From Panaeolus papilionaceus (Eukaryota; Basidiomycota; Agaricomycetes; Agaricales), in contig JADNRZ010000002.1 of assembly GCA_015501605.1 (NCBI GenBank), positions 992,001-1,056,000 on the forward strand: a DNA stretch of 64,000 nucleotides, written 5' to 3'. The position numbers and the translations under genes are program-made. Shown here piece by piece: positions 1-12,416 of the stretch. The notes beneath the pieces were generated by a model. The model saw nothing but the letters and a program-made list of their open reading frames with translations, was not told the DNA's origin and searched no databases. Within the stretch, counting starts at the first letter, position 1, and every line of letters starts with the position of its first letter.

Positions 1-1907
1 TTGTGTGAAACATTTTTGGTGATGACTGCCCCGTCCACGTACTCCGAGTCCTTTGGTGTACCACCAGGGATCTTCTTGATTTTTACATAGCGTCGAACAT
101 CCATGTCCTGCCCTTGTCGATTAGATAGTGATGTAAACGTCATCTCTCGAGCTATGCGGAGCGAGAGGCGTAGGAGAGTTTCCTCCCAATCCTTGACATT
201 GGGAATCTCTTCAAGTGTCAGCATCTGACGAAGCATGATCTTGAGATGCATCATGGACGTCAAGTTAAGTTCCTGCGCGTATCTGGAAACATCCGTGTAA
301 GCGTAAACAGTCGCTCATCGCAAAAAGGAATAATTGCCAAACTACGCACGCCGTGCTCTCCCGTCTGGTTCTCCATCCCGGCTCAACATCATAAGGGGTG
401 TCAAGGCGACTCTGGACCCGACTGCGAATAAAGGGAGTGGCGACCTCAAACTCTCCATGAGGACCAGGCCCAAACTTGCTTAGATTTCTTGGTGACCCGA
501 GGTGCTCTGGTGAGGCGAGAGGGAACTGGATGTAACTTGTAGACGTATCGATGGGGAGAGGGTTAGAAGAAGGAAATTTGATTTGCGATCTGATGTGGGA
601 CTCTTTGGGGGAACCGCTGAGGGACCCAACCATGCTAGCAGAGGCGTCCTTATCTTCTTGCGAAAGTCCACGCCTAAAGGGTGCAGGATTGTCGCGAACA
701 GACTCCCAAACACCGTCGTCGCCTTCACGCAAATGAATCGGTTCTTCAGAATTAGAAAATTCGTTCCTTCGAGATTCGGCAATGGAGTAAAGATTGAATG
801 GCTCGTCCATTCGCCCGAAAAGTTGGGACGCTGCAAAAGGCGACTGTGGATGTGAATTATGGAAAGCGTCGCCCCCAAGTTGGTGAGCTGGAAAGTTGGT
901 AATGGAGGAAACGACAGATCGTCTATCATCATCATCATCCTCTTCTACTTTGGCTAGTTTTTCTAAACACAGGTTGCAAACACGGACCATCCCTTCCGCA
1001 CCAAATCTGGCGCCCTTGATAATGTTTGAGGCACACCTCGAACAGAAAATTTGCCCTGTAGAAAATCAATACAGGAATGTCGGTGTATTTTGAGGACATA
1101 CCACAAATTCTGCAGTGGTGTTTCCGCCTCCAAGTGGTAAAAACACTTTTGCAATCATAGCACTCCTTGCAGTTCTCGTCGTCCATCCAGTAATCGCGCG
1201 AAAGACCTATATTTTTTATGTGAATTCATTTAACACAACGGAATAAGTATGCCGTTACCTTCTCCCCGAAGCCTTCTCATAACTTTAGAGACAGAACCAG
1301 AACGATGAATGCTAGTTGATGTTTTGATGCTCCGGGCATCATCTGGGATAGGGAACCCTGGTATTGAAGTGCCAAAACCCATTGGATCTGTAGAGTCAAA
1401 GGCCGGAGAATACGGAGTCCTATTGTTTGCAGCCCTATCGTGATCAGGATTGGTGTATGTTGGTAACTCGGATTGGGCAGGAGTCAAGGATACCAAAGGG
1501 GGAGCAGCCTGTCCTGGTCCAGCCATAAGTGGATTCCGCCTATCAGATGCATTCGTCCGCGAAGAGAACCCTGATGAGGCGGTTTGAAGTTGCGGAAAGG
1601 AAGGTCTTCTAGGTTCTACTGACGCATTCTGTGGAGGATTCTGGTTGTTAGCTATGACACCAGAAGTAGTATTAGATGAGGTAGTGGTTGTTGATGAAAG
1701 TGGAGCGGAGAGGGTATTTTTCATCCGCGAAAATATTGAGGTTACGAGCGTATAGGATGACTGATCATGCTCGTCTTCCTCAGAGAAAGGGTTGAAAGAA
1801 GTGAGACTGGTAACATCGTCGGCGAGTTTAGAGCTACTAGTTCTTGTAGAGCGGCTCGACTGTACACCTGCTGGATCTATGACAGAGGGTGTACCAGGAG
1901 ATTCCAT
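1..1907 (-). CDS. FAB1: FAB1, 1-phosphatidylinositol-3-phosphate 5-kinase (5' part, cut by window edge)
   Basis: Makes PI(3,5)P2 from PI3P on endosome and vacuole membranes. The start ATG is at 1907. Readable exons are 1907-1259, 1206-1102, 1055-350 and 282 to the edge. Exons 2 and 3 encode a full FYVE zinc finger, with paired Cys motifs and the basic signature RRKHHCR that binds PI3P; the finger is split by an intron after RICG. Ser/Thr-rich linkers flank it, with an Asp run from an (ATC)n repeat near 924-939. The last exon begins AYAQELNLTSMMHLKIM and runs into the start of the TCP-1/Cpn60-like domain typical of Fab1/PIKfyve. The Cys-rich region and kinase domain lie outside the window. FYVE plus this conserved block makes the family call firm. 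Confidence 0.93.
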
Positions 1908-2415
1908 GAATGAAATATATCAAGTAGATCACCAGCAGTTAAGTATTTATGGGAAACATGGGATAGATGATGATGGTGGTTAATGAATAAAGAGCTAGTA
2001 GTAATAGTAGTCCTACATTGAACTGTGCTTCGAACAGAATGTCTAGTTAACACCCATTTGGACGACACACGTGATGCTATTCGCAACAGGCTCCACTTTA
2101 GACTGCTGAAATGCAACAGATATTTTTTAAAACGCCACTTTTAATTTACGATTGCGTGTACAATGAGCTCAAAGGCGCTTTTAAAGAAAAATAACGAAAA
2201 TTCCAACAAAAAATGAAGACATGAGAATAGGAATTATAAATTAGGGGTTTATTTGCATTTGTTAGGCAAGACGCATCGCCATCATCACCTTTGATCTTAG
2301 CATGTTGGCTTACTGCCTCTACTCGCACTCGCGACAAACTCTTAGTTCTCTACCCCCTAGAGAACTGTAAGCCACTTGATCTTTTCATCCGTATCCTTTA
2401 CATTCTAAATTCATC
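1908..2415. promoter_or_regulatory. Divergent intergenic region between FAB1 and CSN2
   Basis: About 508 bp separate the two start codons, which point away from each other, so this must hold both promoters and 5' leaders. I see only AT-rich stretches and no clear TATA box. The shared location is seen; co-regulation is not shown by sequence. Confidence 0.6.
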
Positions 2416-4434
2416 ATGGATGATGATGATGCTGAGTATATGCAAGAGGATGAGGTATGCACTGATAAATCCTTTCCTCGTGCCCACCTTGACAATGTCA
2501 TTCTGTGCGAGTAGGATTACGACTTTGAGTACTCTGATGGTGATGAGGCCGCCGATGAGTCAGGTACCGTCGATGTCGAAAACATGTACTATACCGCCAA
2601 ATGTTAGTTATCAGACATGTCCTGATCAACACCCCACTCACCTATACCTTTATTCAGCCAAGAAAGAAGACAATCCAGAAGAGGCAATAAAGGAATTTAG
2701 ATCCATTGTAGAACATGAAGAAGAGAAGGGTGATTGGTAAAGCGCTCATAACGCTATTATTGACGACCAAATGCTCATACACGCATCATCTAGGGGATTC
2801 AAGGCGCTTAAGCAAATGACTAAATTGCTATTCCTCGTGCTACATCGACCCCATGATGCGTTGAAGACGTACACAGAACTTCTCACCTACACCAAATCAG
2901 CAGTAACCAGGAATTACTCCGAAAAATCCATCAACAATATTTTGGATTATGTTGGAGGTGGCAAGGGGGGTGTCGTGGAGGTCGATATTCTGGAAAAGTT
3001 CTACACGGCCACAAGAAAAGCTCTGGAGGAAGCCAAAAACGAGGTAATTTTCAAGTTCTTTAGGATCCCGATCCTAGCTTAATATGTTCAATTCCTAGCG
3101 GCTATCAGTCAAGACAAACTTGAAACTCGCCAAACTCTGGCTGGATCGCAAAGAATACAGTCGACTCTCCAAGGTATAACATCACGGAACTTCGCTCTAG
3201 AAACACGGCTAAATAAATGGACAGCTTATCAGGGAACTACACAGCGCTACAACAGCGACCAACGAAGTCGACGATCAGTCACAACGTGGAACTCAGTTGC
3301 TCGAGATTTACGCTCTTGAAATTCAAATGTACAACGAAACAAGGAATTTCAAAAAGCTGAAGGTGCGCCTATAACCTACCCAATTAAACAGCTCTTGACA
3401 CAGTTTATCAGGAAATCTACAATGCTAGTAACGCTGTTCGATCAGCCATTCCCCATCCCCGTATTATGGGAGTCATCAAAGAGTGCGGTGGTAAAATGTG
3501 GATGGGCGAACGTATGCCGATTCTTCTCTTGTCATTCAACTAACCTAACATGTAATAAAGGTCAATGGAACAGGGCCAGTGAAGACTTCTTCGAATCTTT
3601 CCGCAACTACGATGAGGCTGGTTCACCGCAGAGGATTCAAGTGCTGAAGTATCTGGTGCTTGCAAACATGCTCACAGGCAGCGAGGTCAACCCCTTTGAC
3701 AGTCAGGAAACAAAGCCGTAAGACCTTTTAATTAGAATCGAGAATTTCCCTTCATTTATAATACCGGACAGATACAAAACCAATCCACAGATCAAAGCCA
3801 TGACCGACTTGGTCGATGCTTATCAACGGAGAGAAGTGCACTTAGCAGAGAAGATTTTGAAAGGTACATGGCCAAAATCAAAGACGAAGCCCTGGTGCTG
3901 ATTCTTGTCCTAGATAACCGTGCAACCATTATGGACGATGCGTTTATCCGCTCGTACATCGGTGAACTTCTTCGCAGTTTGCGTACGCAATACCTCATCG
4001 ACCTCATTAAACCATATACTCGTCTTGAGCTTGCATTCCTGGCGAAGGTAAATATGTGAAAATTTTTTGATGTTGAACGATTGCTGACATTAGAACAGCA
4101 ACTGAATGTAGGAACGGCAGAGGTGGAAGAGCTACTTATCGGCCTTATTTTGGAAGGGAAAGTGGAGGGTAGAATTGACCAAGTGGGCATGAGGCTTGAA
4201 CTTGATCGAAAGTGAGCTTTGTTTTTGTTCTCCCAGGAACGAGGAATTAATCCCCGTCTTATCGTAAGGCAAAGTTTGGAGAAAAAGCGGTATGCAGCAC
4301 TCGACAAGTGGACAGAGGCGTTGGAGTCGGTTCACGGCGCGGTTGTTGGGAAAACTGCCAATAGCTCTCGCTCTGGAGACCCTGCCCTCATGGCAGCGGA
4401 AGGATTTGGATTACGGGAAGACAGGTGGGGTTAG
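2416..4434 (+). CDS. CSN2: COP9 signalosome complex subunit 2 (CSN2)
   Basis: Scaffold subunit of the COP9 signalosome, which removes Nedd8 from cullins in the nucleus and cytosol; CSN2 contacts the cullin-Rbx1 end. The protein starts with an acidic segment ([13 protein letters not shown]), then the conserved block DLEYSD-like/[70 protein letters not shown] and [10 protein letters not shown]. These match the TPR-like helical region. The end holds the PCI winged-helix part ([23 protein letters not shown]) and [12 protein letters not shown]. About ten short introns; the first exons are 2416-2454, 2515-2602, 2658-2736 and 2794-3043. The tail after the usual C-terminus is about 25 residues longer and low in complexity. 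It is convergent with the mL40 gene. Confidence 0.94.
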
Positions 4435-4580
4435 TAAACTTGTTACTGCTATTTTTCATGTTTTGCTTTCTGTATTTGTATATGAATCACTATTAGTTAT
4501 CACATTAAGAAAGGGTGATAAGAATCTGCAAAAGGATTAGGACGAGAAGTATTTCCAACAAGCATGTTTTGACGTACAAA

Positions 4581-5153
4581 TTAAGTAGGTCTCTCGAAAG
4601 CCTTCCACTCGTATTTCCAGCCAGTGCGTGACGGGGTATCCGTTGGTATCCGAAGTTCACGAGGAAAGAGACCACGAATACGAGCCTCCATAGCCCTAAT
4701 TTCTGCCGCCTTCATGGTCTTCATCTTCTCCATTTCCTCTACAGACCGTGCCCTTGGGTCATCCTTCTTGCTGGCTTCCAAATAGAGCCTTGGGTCAATT
4801 TCGTGGAGAACATCCATTGCCTTCCTCATGGCCTCGAATTTCCGTGCAGTCTCCGCCTCGCGTTTCTGTCGTACGTGTCGCTTATGAAGCAGCCATGCAC
4901 GTTCTATTGTCTCATGAGCTTGAACGGAGGGAATTGCACGTTGTAAAGCGCGTCCAACGTCAGGTCGCCAAGTTCCTACTGGAGAGGAACGGTTCCGAAT
5001 ATTGCTGGGGTAGAGCACACGTCGGATGATTTCTCTTTTTGGGTCACCCCCGGTGTCTGCACTTGGAGTAGCATAATTTCTGGTAGTAGCTGGTAGTGAG
5101 CGAGGAGCGACGGCTCTTGCCTGCTGCCTGAGGCAAAGGAGGGATGCGGACAT
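4581..5153 (-). CDS. MRPL28: Mitochondrial large ribosomal subunit protein mL40 (MRPL28 family)
   Basis: Single-exon protein of about 190 aa of the mitochondrial 54S subunit. The ATG at 5153 is the first true methionine; the open frame goes on upstream only through a TTG. The N-terminus (MSASLLCLRQQARAVAPRSL) is basic, hydroxylated and acid-free, as expected for a matrix import signal, followed by a likely cleavage zone at RNYATPS. The body has the mL40 blocks KREIIRRVLYPSNI, ERAWLLHKRHVRQKRE and MDVLHEIDPRLYLEA, then a charged coiled stretch and the closing GLFPRELRIPTDTPSR motif. Length and order agree with the fungal family. Its 3' end faces CSN2 with about 146 bp between the stops. Confidence 0.85.
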   Translation of the reverse strand: MSASLLCLRQQARAVAPRSLPATTRNYATPSADTGGDPKREIIRRVLYPSNIRNRSSPVGTWRPDVGRALQRAIPSVQAHETIERAWLLHKRHVRQKREAETARKFEAMRKAMDVLHEIDPRLYLEASKKDDPRARSVEEMEKMKTMKAAEIRAMEARIRGLFPRELRIPTDTPSRTGWKYEWKAFERPT

Positions 5154-6557
5154 GTTGGCTATGAGTGAAAGTGTCGAGTTCAATTTTTTGACACGAGCTC
5201 CAGTGCACTCCGAATTAGGAAGTTCGGATAGGCTATTATGGAAACTTCAAACTCCGCGAAAATGCAATGCTCAGCTATCTCATATACCAGCTTAGCTCTA
5301 AAGCTCGTGTCTTCAAGCTCGCCTTGTTTTCCTCGGGTAGAATGTCTTCAGGGGTCGAATTTCATTGAATTATGATGCCAAATTATTTGCCTCCCATCCC
5401 TATGCAGTCATATCCTCACTACAACTAGTTAAATCAAACAAAGACTCGAGACGACTGACGCTTTCAAAGTTAGATCCGAGTCGACGCAACTCACTTTCGC
5501 CAGTAGTGGTATTCACTCCTTGACAACTCTTCAATCTAGTCACAGATCTAGATGCGCGGTTAAATAAACTGACCGTTCAGGACCTTCGCTTCACCTTGGG
5601 CTATTATAATAAATACCCGATATACCTCTTCGAGGTAGGGTATTACCTGCTTCGTGCCTTCTCGTTATGAATTTGCCGAGACATCGGAAGGAACGTTTTT
5701 TGTGAGAGGTTAAGGCACTTTTCGTCATTTAAACGGAGATTTGAATACAGTGATTTCATCGCGATACCGGGATCGTCACTTGCTGCATGGTCAGGAGCGG
5801 AAAGAAAGGAGTGTCGAAGGTCTTTCTGTGATTAAACGCGGTAAGTAATCTCTTATGTGCGTAAACTACCCTTCGCCCTAGGTGAGCAATGTGTCACCAT
5901 AATCGAAAGGGTTCACTGGTAATGTGGGGCTCCTGGAGGCGCCAAACTGCTAAGCTGACAGATCGTAGACCGCACATGAGGGAGCATGTCTCGAGCTAAG
6001 AGGACAGAGGCTACTGACAACGAGTAGTACTACGACTGCACATTTGGTCGAATATTCTGGAAGTGGCATCCACGCGAAAACGTTGGGTATATGTTTCGTT
6101 GAAGTGAGATCTGGAGGCGATGGCTGGTCAAGCCTGGCCAGGGGTTACGTACATTGCTACAACAAGGGAGTATTCCCCTGATCGCAAGTGATATTACAGC
6201 CAAAGGCTCTCCATTGCAGTGATATTGGGGTGTTTCGACTTGGTTCACCATCGAATATATTTTCCTATTTTTGATCTGCGATCGAAAATAACAATGATTC
6301 GATATCGACATGTTGACTGTTCGCGGGAGGCCAGCTTGCTTCGATTTAATTGTGATCACAAGTTTTTTTAAAACCTCAATGACGAAGCTATGGCATTTTA
6401 TCATGGAGCAGAGTAATAAATCCAGTTGAAGTAGCAGGGGCCCTGGCAGAGTCAAACACAGGGGTTCGGCGAAGCTCGCGGAGTATGTGACTAAGTATTT
6501 CTCACGCATATTTTAGTTCCTACTTTCAGTTCTGAAAGCGTCAAACCAGAAACCAAA
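5154..6557. other. Intergenic region, no supported gene
   Basis: About 1.4 kb between two divergent mitoribosome genes. The longest open frame (6030-6509, minus) has no domain-like composition, no fitting splice sites and no recognisable motif, so I do not call it. The region must contain the promoters of mL40 and uL1m. I saw no tRNA, repeat or transposon signature. Confidence 0.6.
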
Positions 6558-7716
6558 ATGCTCGGAGGCTGGTTGCGTCGATGTGCGTCCTCTGCGACTG
6601 CAACAGTGAGTAAAAATATCGAAATATTCATTTATTTGATCATTAATTATGCATTTGTTACCAGTGTATTGCTTCTCCAGCGCGACAATTCAACACCAGC
6701 GCCATTCTTCAAATTAGCCGGAAACCCAACCAGCCTAAAATCAGAATACCCTCCAAGAAGGCCCTGGCTGCCAAAGAGCGTCGAAGGGCAGCATTAGCGT
6801 CAAAAAATGATCAGCGTTATTTGAAGCTGACTCTTCAAGATGCCATCTCGGTTCTCAGAGTATGTCCTTGAATTTCCATGCGAGTTTTCCTTCTCATTTC
6901 TTATTATAGGCGGTTGAAGTCGCGTCACCCAAAGCCCTCTACGAGTTATACGTCAAGACCGAGATTGGCAATGGTGTTGCTGTACCCAGAGGACGTGTTA
7001 ATCTTCCAAGAGAGACCACAGACCGTCCAGAGGAGAAAATATTGGTGTTCGCTGAAGGCAGGCAAGCAGAAGAGGCTAAGAAGGCGGGAGCTCATATTGT
7101 CGGTGGCCTAGAACTAATTGAGGGTGTAAGTTTCTTCAACTTTGTGCACGTTCCATAAATTCTGAGACATTTGCAGATATTGAACAACCGTCATCGTGCT
7201 ACCACCATTCTCTGTACCCCCTCGCTCATCCGTGCCATTACACCAAAACTTGGTCGCTTCCTTGGTCCTTTAGGACTCATGCCCTCTGAACGTCGTGGCA
7301 CAGTGACGGAAGATATTGCTGGCTATATTCAGAAGCTTCAGGGCTCTAGTGAATGGAGGGCCGACAGAGCGGGAAATATCCGTGCACCCATTGCAGCTGT
7401 AAGTCATCATTTCAATCCATCCTGAGCTTTCCTCAAAAGTGTACTCCTTACATTGCCTTTTAGATGCATTTCCCTCTTGAAGATGTCGAAGCCAATGTGC
7501 GCCACTTCATCGCCTCTGTCAAGCGCGCAACTGGTAATGCAAAGGACCCAGCCGCCAAAGATCGCAAGCTTAAGAGTGCTGGTGGAGCCAGACCTGGTGA
7601 GTTAGACACCCTCCATTTACATTCTTTCTCAATTGATGCCGTCTGCAGTGACACCTATCCTCAAGGTAATCCTGAGCTCTCAACGAGGTCCAGGGATTCG
7701 GATAGCTGATTTTTGA
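6558..7716 (+). CDS. MRPL1: Mitochondrial large ribosomal subunit protein uL1m
   Basis: L1 protein of the mitochondrial ribosome; the family forms the mobile L1 stalk that guides the deacylated tRNA out of the E site. Exon 1 gives MLGGWLRRCASSATAT, a typical mitochondrial targeting start; exon 2 continues CIASPARQFNTSAIL, a likely cleavage region. Later exons hold KKALAAKERRRAALASKN, TLQDAISVLR, the L1 body with GGLELIEG and the family signature around PKLGRFLGPLGLMPSERRGT (L1 proteins have PK-x-GxxLGPxGxMP). The last exon reads VTPILKVILSSQRGPGIRIA and stops at 7716. About six exons with short GT-AG introns. It is convergent with RSM22 (126 bp). Confidence 0.92.
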
Positions 7717-7842
7717 GGGGTGTTTGTATTGAGTATTGCTATAGCATTAATTAAATAATAATATAGATATCTATGAGTTAACAATTCTGATGTTATGAAG
7801 AGATGAGCCGTGGTGGTGGTGTGTGAGCAACTGGAGTATCAG

Positions 7843-10120
7843 TTAAATGTTTGATTCCCAAACTTTATCGTCGTTAAACCGTGCATACTGCTTCTTCGAT
7901 AATTTTTTTTCAGCGCGCATCTTCTTGGCGACAGTCGCATAATCCTGTCGTTCGCGATTTTTGTAAGGATCTCGTCGTTTGCCAATATCTCCACCGGTGC
8001 CAGCTGATGCTTTGTTTTGTTCCTTTGGCTGATAACGCTCCAATGGTTTGTTCTTCGGTGCATGGGGAAAGATATCGCCCCAACTAGATTTCCTCGCATC
8101 GTAAAATGGCTGCTTTCCTTGAGATTTGGGTATTGTGAGTCGCATAATTTTACCTAAGAAACGTTATCATGGTGTAAGCTGTGGCATGCCAAAACAAAAT
8201 AAATCAGGCATACCTTCTGCTGTGCAACTGTCCAGGATGATGTGTCCACTCTTTTTTAGAGGTGGGAACACGAGACGTGGCCAATAGTAGGCTTCTTGCC
8301 GCAGTTGCTCCTCAATTTCGGACGGAGATAACATGTCCTCTTGTGCGGTAGTGATCGCGTCCGGTTTCTCAGGTACCAGAATTTTGGCAGCATCTTCTTC
8401 TGTGTAGACATGCAATTCTTTGACCGGGGTACTCGCAAGGCGTGCCTTCTCAGAAGCCCGTTTACCGATAATTCCCACCCGCCCAACCAGGTTGCTCATG
8501 GGCGAGGGACGGGGTCCCCGTCTAATTACAACGTATGAGTATCCGATATCTTCGTGCCCGATCCCTGAGTGTTTCGTCAGACGAACGAAAGACGGTCGTT
8601 GGACGCGTTGAGAAAATCCGCAAACGAGTGGAGCCCCTCCAGAGTGTAAGAGAGGACATGGTCGATCGTGAGGGCACTGGTAGGGACCGTTTAAGTGCGG
8701 AACATGAGCTTCAGGTAGAATTTTCACTGACCGGTGCAAGCACATGGGCACCCCGCATGGTCTTGTTCTGGATGTCGGGATCTTCTAGTTCGCTTTGGCC
8801 AAGAGCCAGTATGTGCTCTCGGGCACGGGCGATCGCTTCAAAACCTTGTTTCGAGTTGTGATCAATGAGCACCTTCAAAGGAGTGAGCAAAGTACGATAT
8901 GTCCAGATGAAACACGTACGATTGTCCCGGCACCACTTTTCCACATTTCTTCAACCATCGCTTTTTGTTGTAGTGCGGTCGGAAGAGTGGTCAGCAAGAA
9001 AGCTGACAACGCGACTGTCTTGTCAGTTTCTTCGGAAATCAAGATATTCTCGTCCCTGAAAGTTTTTTGCCACTCGACCTTTAGACTATTGGTTGGAGTA
9101 TCTAGTAGAAAGTCAGTTCCTCAATTAAACAACGCAAGGAATAACGCACTATCCACCAGGTTCTTGCCTATAGACACCAATCCTTCACGCTTGTCAATTC
9201 CAAGATACGACTTAATAGTAGATTTGTTCGCAGTGGCCCCATCTACGTCTTGATTTTCTGGCGACTGCTGGAACGCGTACAATGATGCCCTACGCGTTTG
9301 TACAACACTTCCGTCAATCTTCTGGCGTAAATTGAGAATTCAAAGGCACTGACCAAAGCCCGCTGCCTGTTGCCGCTCCCCAATCTATCACATTTTCAGG
9401 TTCCCAAGACTGATCTAGTCTTATCCGAACATGATGCAGTACGGCCATGATTGCTGCATAATGGGCCGGAAGGGCAACTGTCGCAAATGCGCTACCGTCT
9501 CGAGTGCCATGAACAGCAGCTTGTTTACGCGACTTGTACTTCGTATTGTACTGTGCATCCCAGCGAGAGATGTCGCTGTCCTGCCCATCGGGATTCTGGA
9601 AGAGTCGCTGTGCATCGGACCGCAATTCTGATTTATTTAGCGCTTGGAAACGTTGAACACCAGCTGCTCAAAAAATGCACTAAATTTGCTCACATGAGAT
9701 GAGGAGGTTTATGGAGTGCTGTAACTCCAATGGCAATGCTATAGAGCCAATTTGATTCGAACCGAACTTCGCTGCGGGTGACTTTCGATGCTCGTGTTCT
9801 TCGGGTTCATAGTATGAAGCCTCCTGCTCTTCAGGTAAAATCTCCATTGACGTCCACTCGTCAGATAGTACTGCGGGAGCATTGGAGTCTCCAGGCATAA
9901 CCTCCAGTGTTTTCGGAGGTGGGTGGTGTCCTTTGAAGTTTTTTAAGGAGACATCGACATCCTTTAGCAATGCCTCCAAACTGGGATCCATTTGCAACGT
10001 CGGATTTGAGGCAGTTTTGCGACTTGACGCATAGGTGCGCGCAAAAGATACATGAGGTTTTGTGAGTTGAGTACATGATACATTCCTTTTCAATGCCGCC
10101 AACCTGGATGGCTTGAACAT
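7843..10120 (-). CDS. RSM22: Mitochondrial small-subunit assembly methyltransferase-like protein Rsm22/METTL17
   Basis: Matrix protein needed to assemble the mitochondrial small ribosomal subunit. The first ATG is at 10120 (the frame above it starts only at TTG), giving a targeting-type N-terminus MFKPSRLAALKRNVSCTQL and RTYASS. Exon near 9625-9340 holds RSDAQRLFQNPDG and the SAM-fold motif NVIDWGAATGSGLW. Then come VLIDHNSKQGFEAI and AREHILAL, and after an intron the metal-binding segment VLAP|CPHDRPCPLL...LVCGFSQRVQRP, which in METTL17/Rsm22 proteins binds a 4Fe-4S cluster. After it comes IGYSYVVIRRGPRP, and the last exon (ending 7843) reads MRLTIPKSQGKQPFYDARKS plus a basic tail. At least six exons. 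The order matches full-length Rsm22. Confidence 0.9.
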
Positions 10121-10314
10121 TGTGAACGTCGAGTTGGACAATATGGCAAATTCAAACTGAAGTAGCCGTGACTAAAATAGACGAGTCAATAATTGATCGA
10201 GGAACTAAGTGATTACATAATGCAACGCCTTCAAAGTTCAGGATGTGACCACATGTGTTGTACTCGGAAACCTTGCATTTGAATTTCAAGCTCAGGCGCG
10301 TTCAACTTGATCTA

Positions 10315-12259
10315 ATGTCAGAAGCCACCACGAAAAGAGCGGAAAGGGGGTTGGACAGCGAAACCAATTCAGAATCACGCCCAACGAAGCGTGCAAAACT
10401 GTCAACAGAACCAGAAACTATTCCTGAGAATACCAACACAAATAATATCGATTCTGACGAAGAGGACTCTGCTGTAGAAAATGTACCAGAAGAAACTCGG
10501 CCATCTGATCTATATCTGGACACCGTAGGTGAAGCCTTATTTTCAGTCTATAGGTTATGTTAACGCGAGGTATCAATGACAGATCAATCGCGCAGTTTTA
10601 GACTTCGACTTTGAGAAGGTCTGCTCAGTATCTCTGTCAGACATCAACATCTATGGCTGCTTAGTATGCGGAAAATACTTTCAAGGTCGTGGAAGGAGCT
10701 CCTATGCATATGCTCATTCCATACACGATGATCATCACGTCTTCATAAACTTGGGAACTCAAAAGGTAGTAGGTATATTGTTTGCCCTTTGCACCTCGGT
10801 CCTGATTATCTATTAATTTTTACAGGTCTTCGTCCTTCCAGATGGTTATCCTGTTTCTGACCCGTCGCTTGAAGATATTTCTTATGTGCTAGCCCCGACT
10901 TTTACACCCGCACTCATAGCAAACTTGACATCCTCCGCACATCTCACCAAACCTTCATACGACCTCATTCACAAACCCTATCTTCCAGGATATGTTGGCC
11001 TAAACAATATAAAAAGAAACGATCATATGAATGTCGTTATTCACAGCCTGCTCCATATCCCCCCTTTGCGCGATTACCTCCTCCTTTCAAATTTTCGCGG
11101 AAAGGAACCTGAACTATTGAAACGCTTCGCCGCTCTGGCCAAGAAGATATGGAATCCTCGTCTCTTCAAGAGTCAAGTCAGTCCCCACGAATTTCTCCAA
11201 GAAGTTAATCGAGCTAGTGCCGGCAAATTTCGCCTCGAGGTTCAAGGAGATCCAGTCGAGTTTTTGGGCTGGTTGCTGAATCGGCTCCACAAAGATTTGG
11301 GTGGGACAAAGAAGAAGAATTCGAGTGAGCTTCGTAAAAATCTTATCTCCGCTTTTCTTTTCTTATCTTTGGGCAGGCATCATCTTTCGTACATTTCAAG
11401 GGGAACTTCGGATGGAAACACAACAAGTACTCAATCGCCCAGAATCCGGACCCAACGAAAAACCTAAATTTGATATTGACCGAGGTGTGCTTCCACGACT
11501 ATGTTTGACCGGCGAACAATGCTCACCGCTCTGAACAGAATCCAAGACTGTGGTGTCGCCTTTCTTGTTTCTAGCAGTGGATTTACCTCCCCCGCCTCTA
11601 TTTCAAGACGCCGTAGAAAAGAATATCATACCACAAGTCAATATATATTCTATATTATCCAAATTTGACGGCTCAACGACTCAAGTAAGCTATTTTGTCG
11701 CTTACATTGCCGATAAGCCCTTATTTTACTTTATTTTCAGGAATCTGCCGGTGACCTGCGCCGCTATAAATGTCAGAAACTTCCCCCATACATCATTTTC
11801 CACTTCAAACGCTTTACAAAGAATGCGTTCGTGGAGGAGAAGAATCCAACTATCGTTAATTTCCCCCTTCGTGGATTGGATCTGAGAGAATGTCAGGATG
11901 AGTCACGTAGTTATGCAGTGCCTTCGATGCTCATTGGTTTTTCTCAGATGTTGAGGGTTTTTCCGACACCGAATCAACTCTCTACGATTTGATCGCCAAT
12001 GTCACTCATGAATCGGTGGCTGGGACTACGCGAGACAAGGAAAATACCGTCTGGAAGGCGTATCTACGCGCAGCAGGAGGTGGCGGTGACAACGAGAAAT
12101 GGTTCATGGTTCAAGACTTGATCGTTGAGGAAGCACAGAAGGAGATGATATTTTTAGGAGAAACAATTCTGCAGGTAAAGGTCCTAGCACTGCTCGCTCT
12201 GACTCTATCTCAAACTTTGTTGCCTCTAGATTTGGGAACGAAGGTCACCTAGTTCATGA
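10315..12259 (+). CDS. SAD1: Sad1/USP39, U4/U6.U5 tri-snRNP-associated inactive ubiquitin protease
   Basis: Splicing factor that stabilises the tri-snRNP in the nucleus. The N-terminus is acidic and basic low complexity with an NLS-like PTKRAKL. A ZnF-UBP finger follows (INIYGCLVCGKYFQGRG, then AYAHSIHDDHHVFINLG). The USP fold starts at GYVGLNNIKRNDHMNVVIHS; at the place of the catalytic Cys box of active proteases (GNTCYMN) this protein has an Asp, as in the inactive USP39 group. Then come DPVEFLGWLLNRLHKDLGG, PPYIIFHFKRFTKNAFVEEK and the end WFMVQDLIVEEAQ...ILQ|IWERRSPSS, joined over an intron and stopping at 12259. At least eight exons. It is convergent with the small gene at 12417. Confidence 0.92.
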
Positions 12260-12416
12260 CAATGTGTATGACTCCACGGAGTCAATACATGTTCGAAGGG
12301 CTTGATATCATCATTTTTCTGTTAAGGCATACCCCAATGAACATGGTGATAGAAGACACCGCCGCTCCAAGGATCGCATGCACGATGCGTTAGTGGGTTA
12401 TCGCGTTGTATCCTTG

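Noticed and set aside
5154..5183. Ten extra N-terminal residues on mL40
   Set aside because: The upstream start is TTG; ATG at 5153 gives the expected import signal.
6030..6509. 159-residue open frame on the minus strand between mL40 and uL1m
   Set aside because: No motif, poor protein-like composition and no supporting splice pattern; likely chance.
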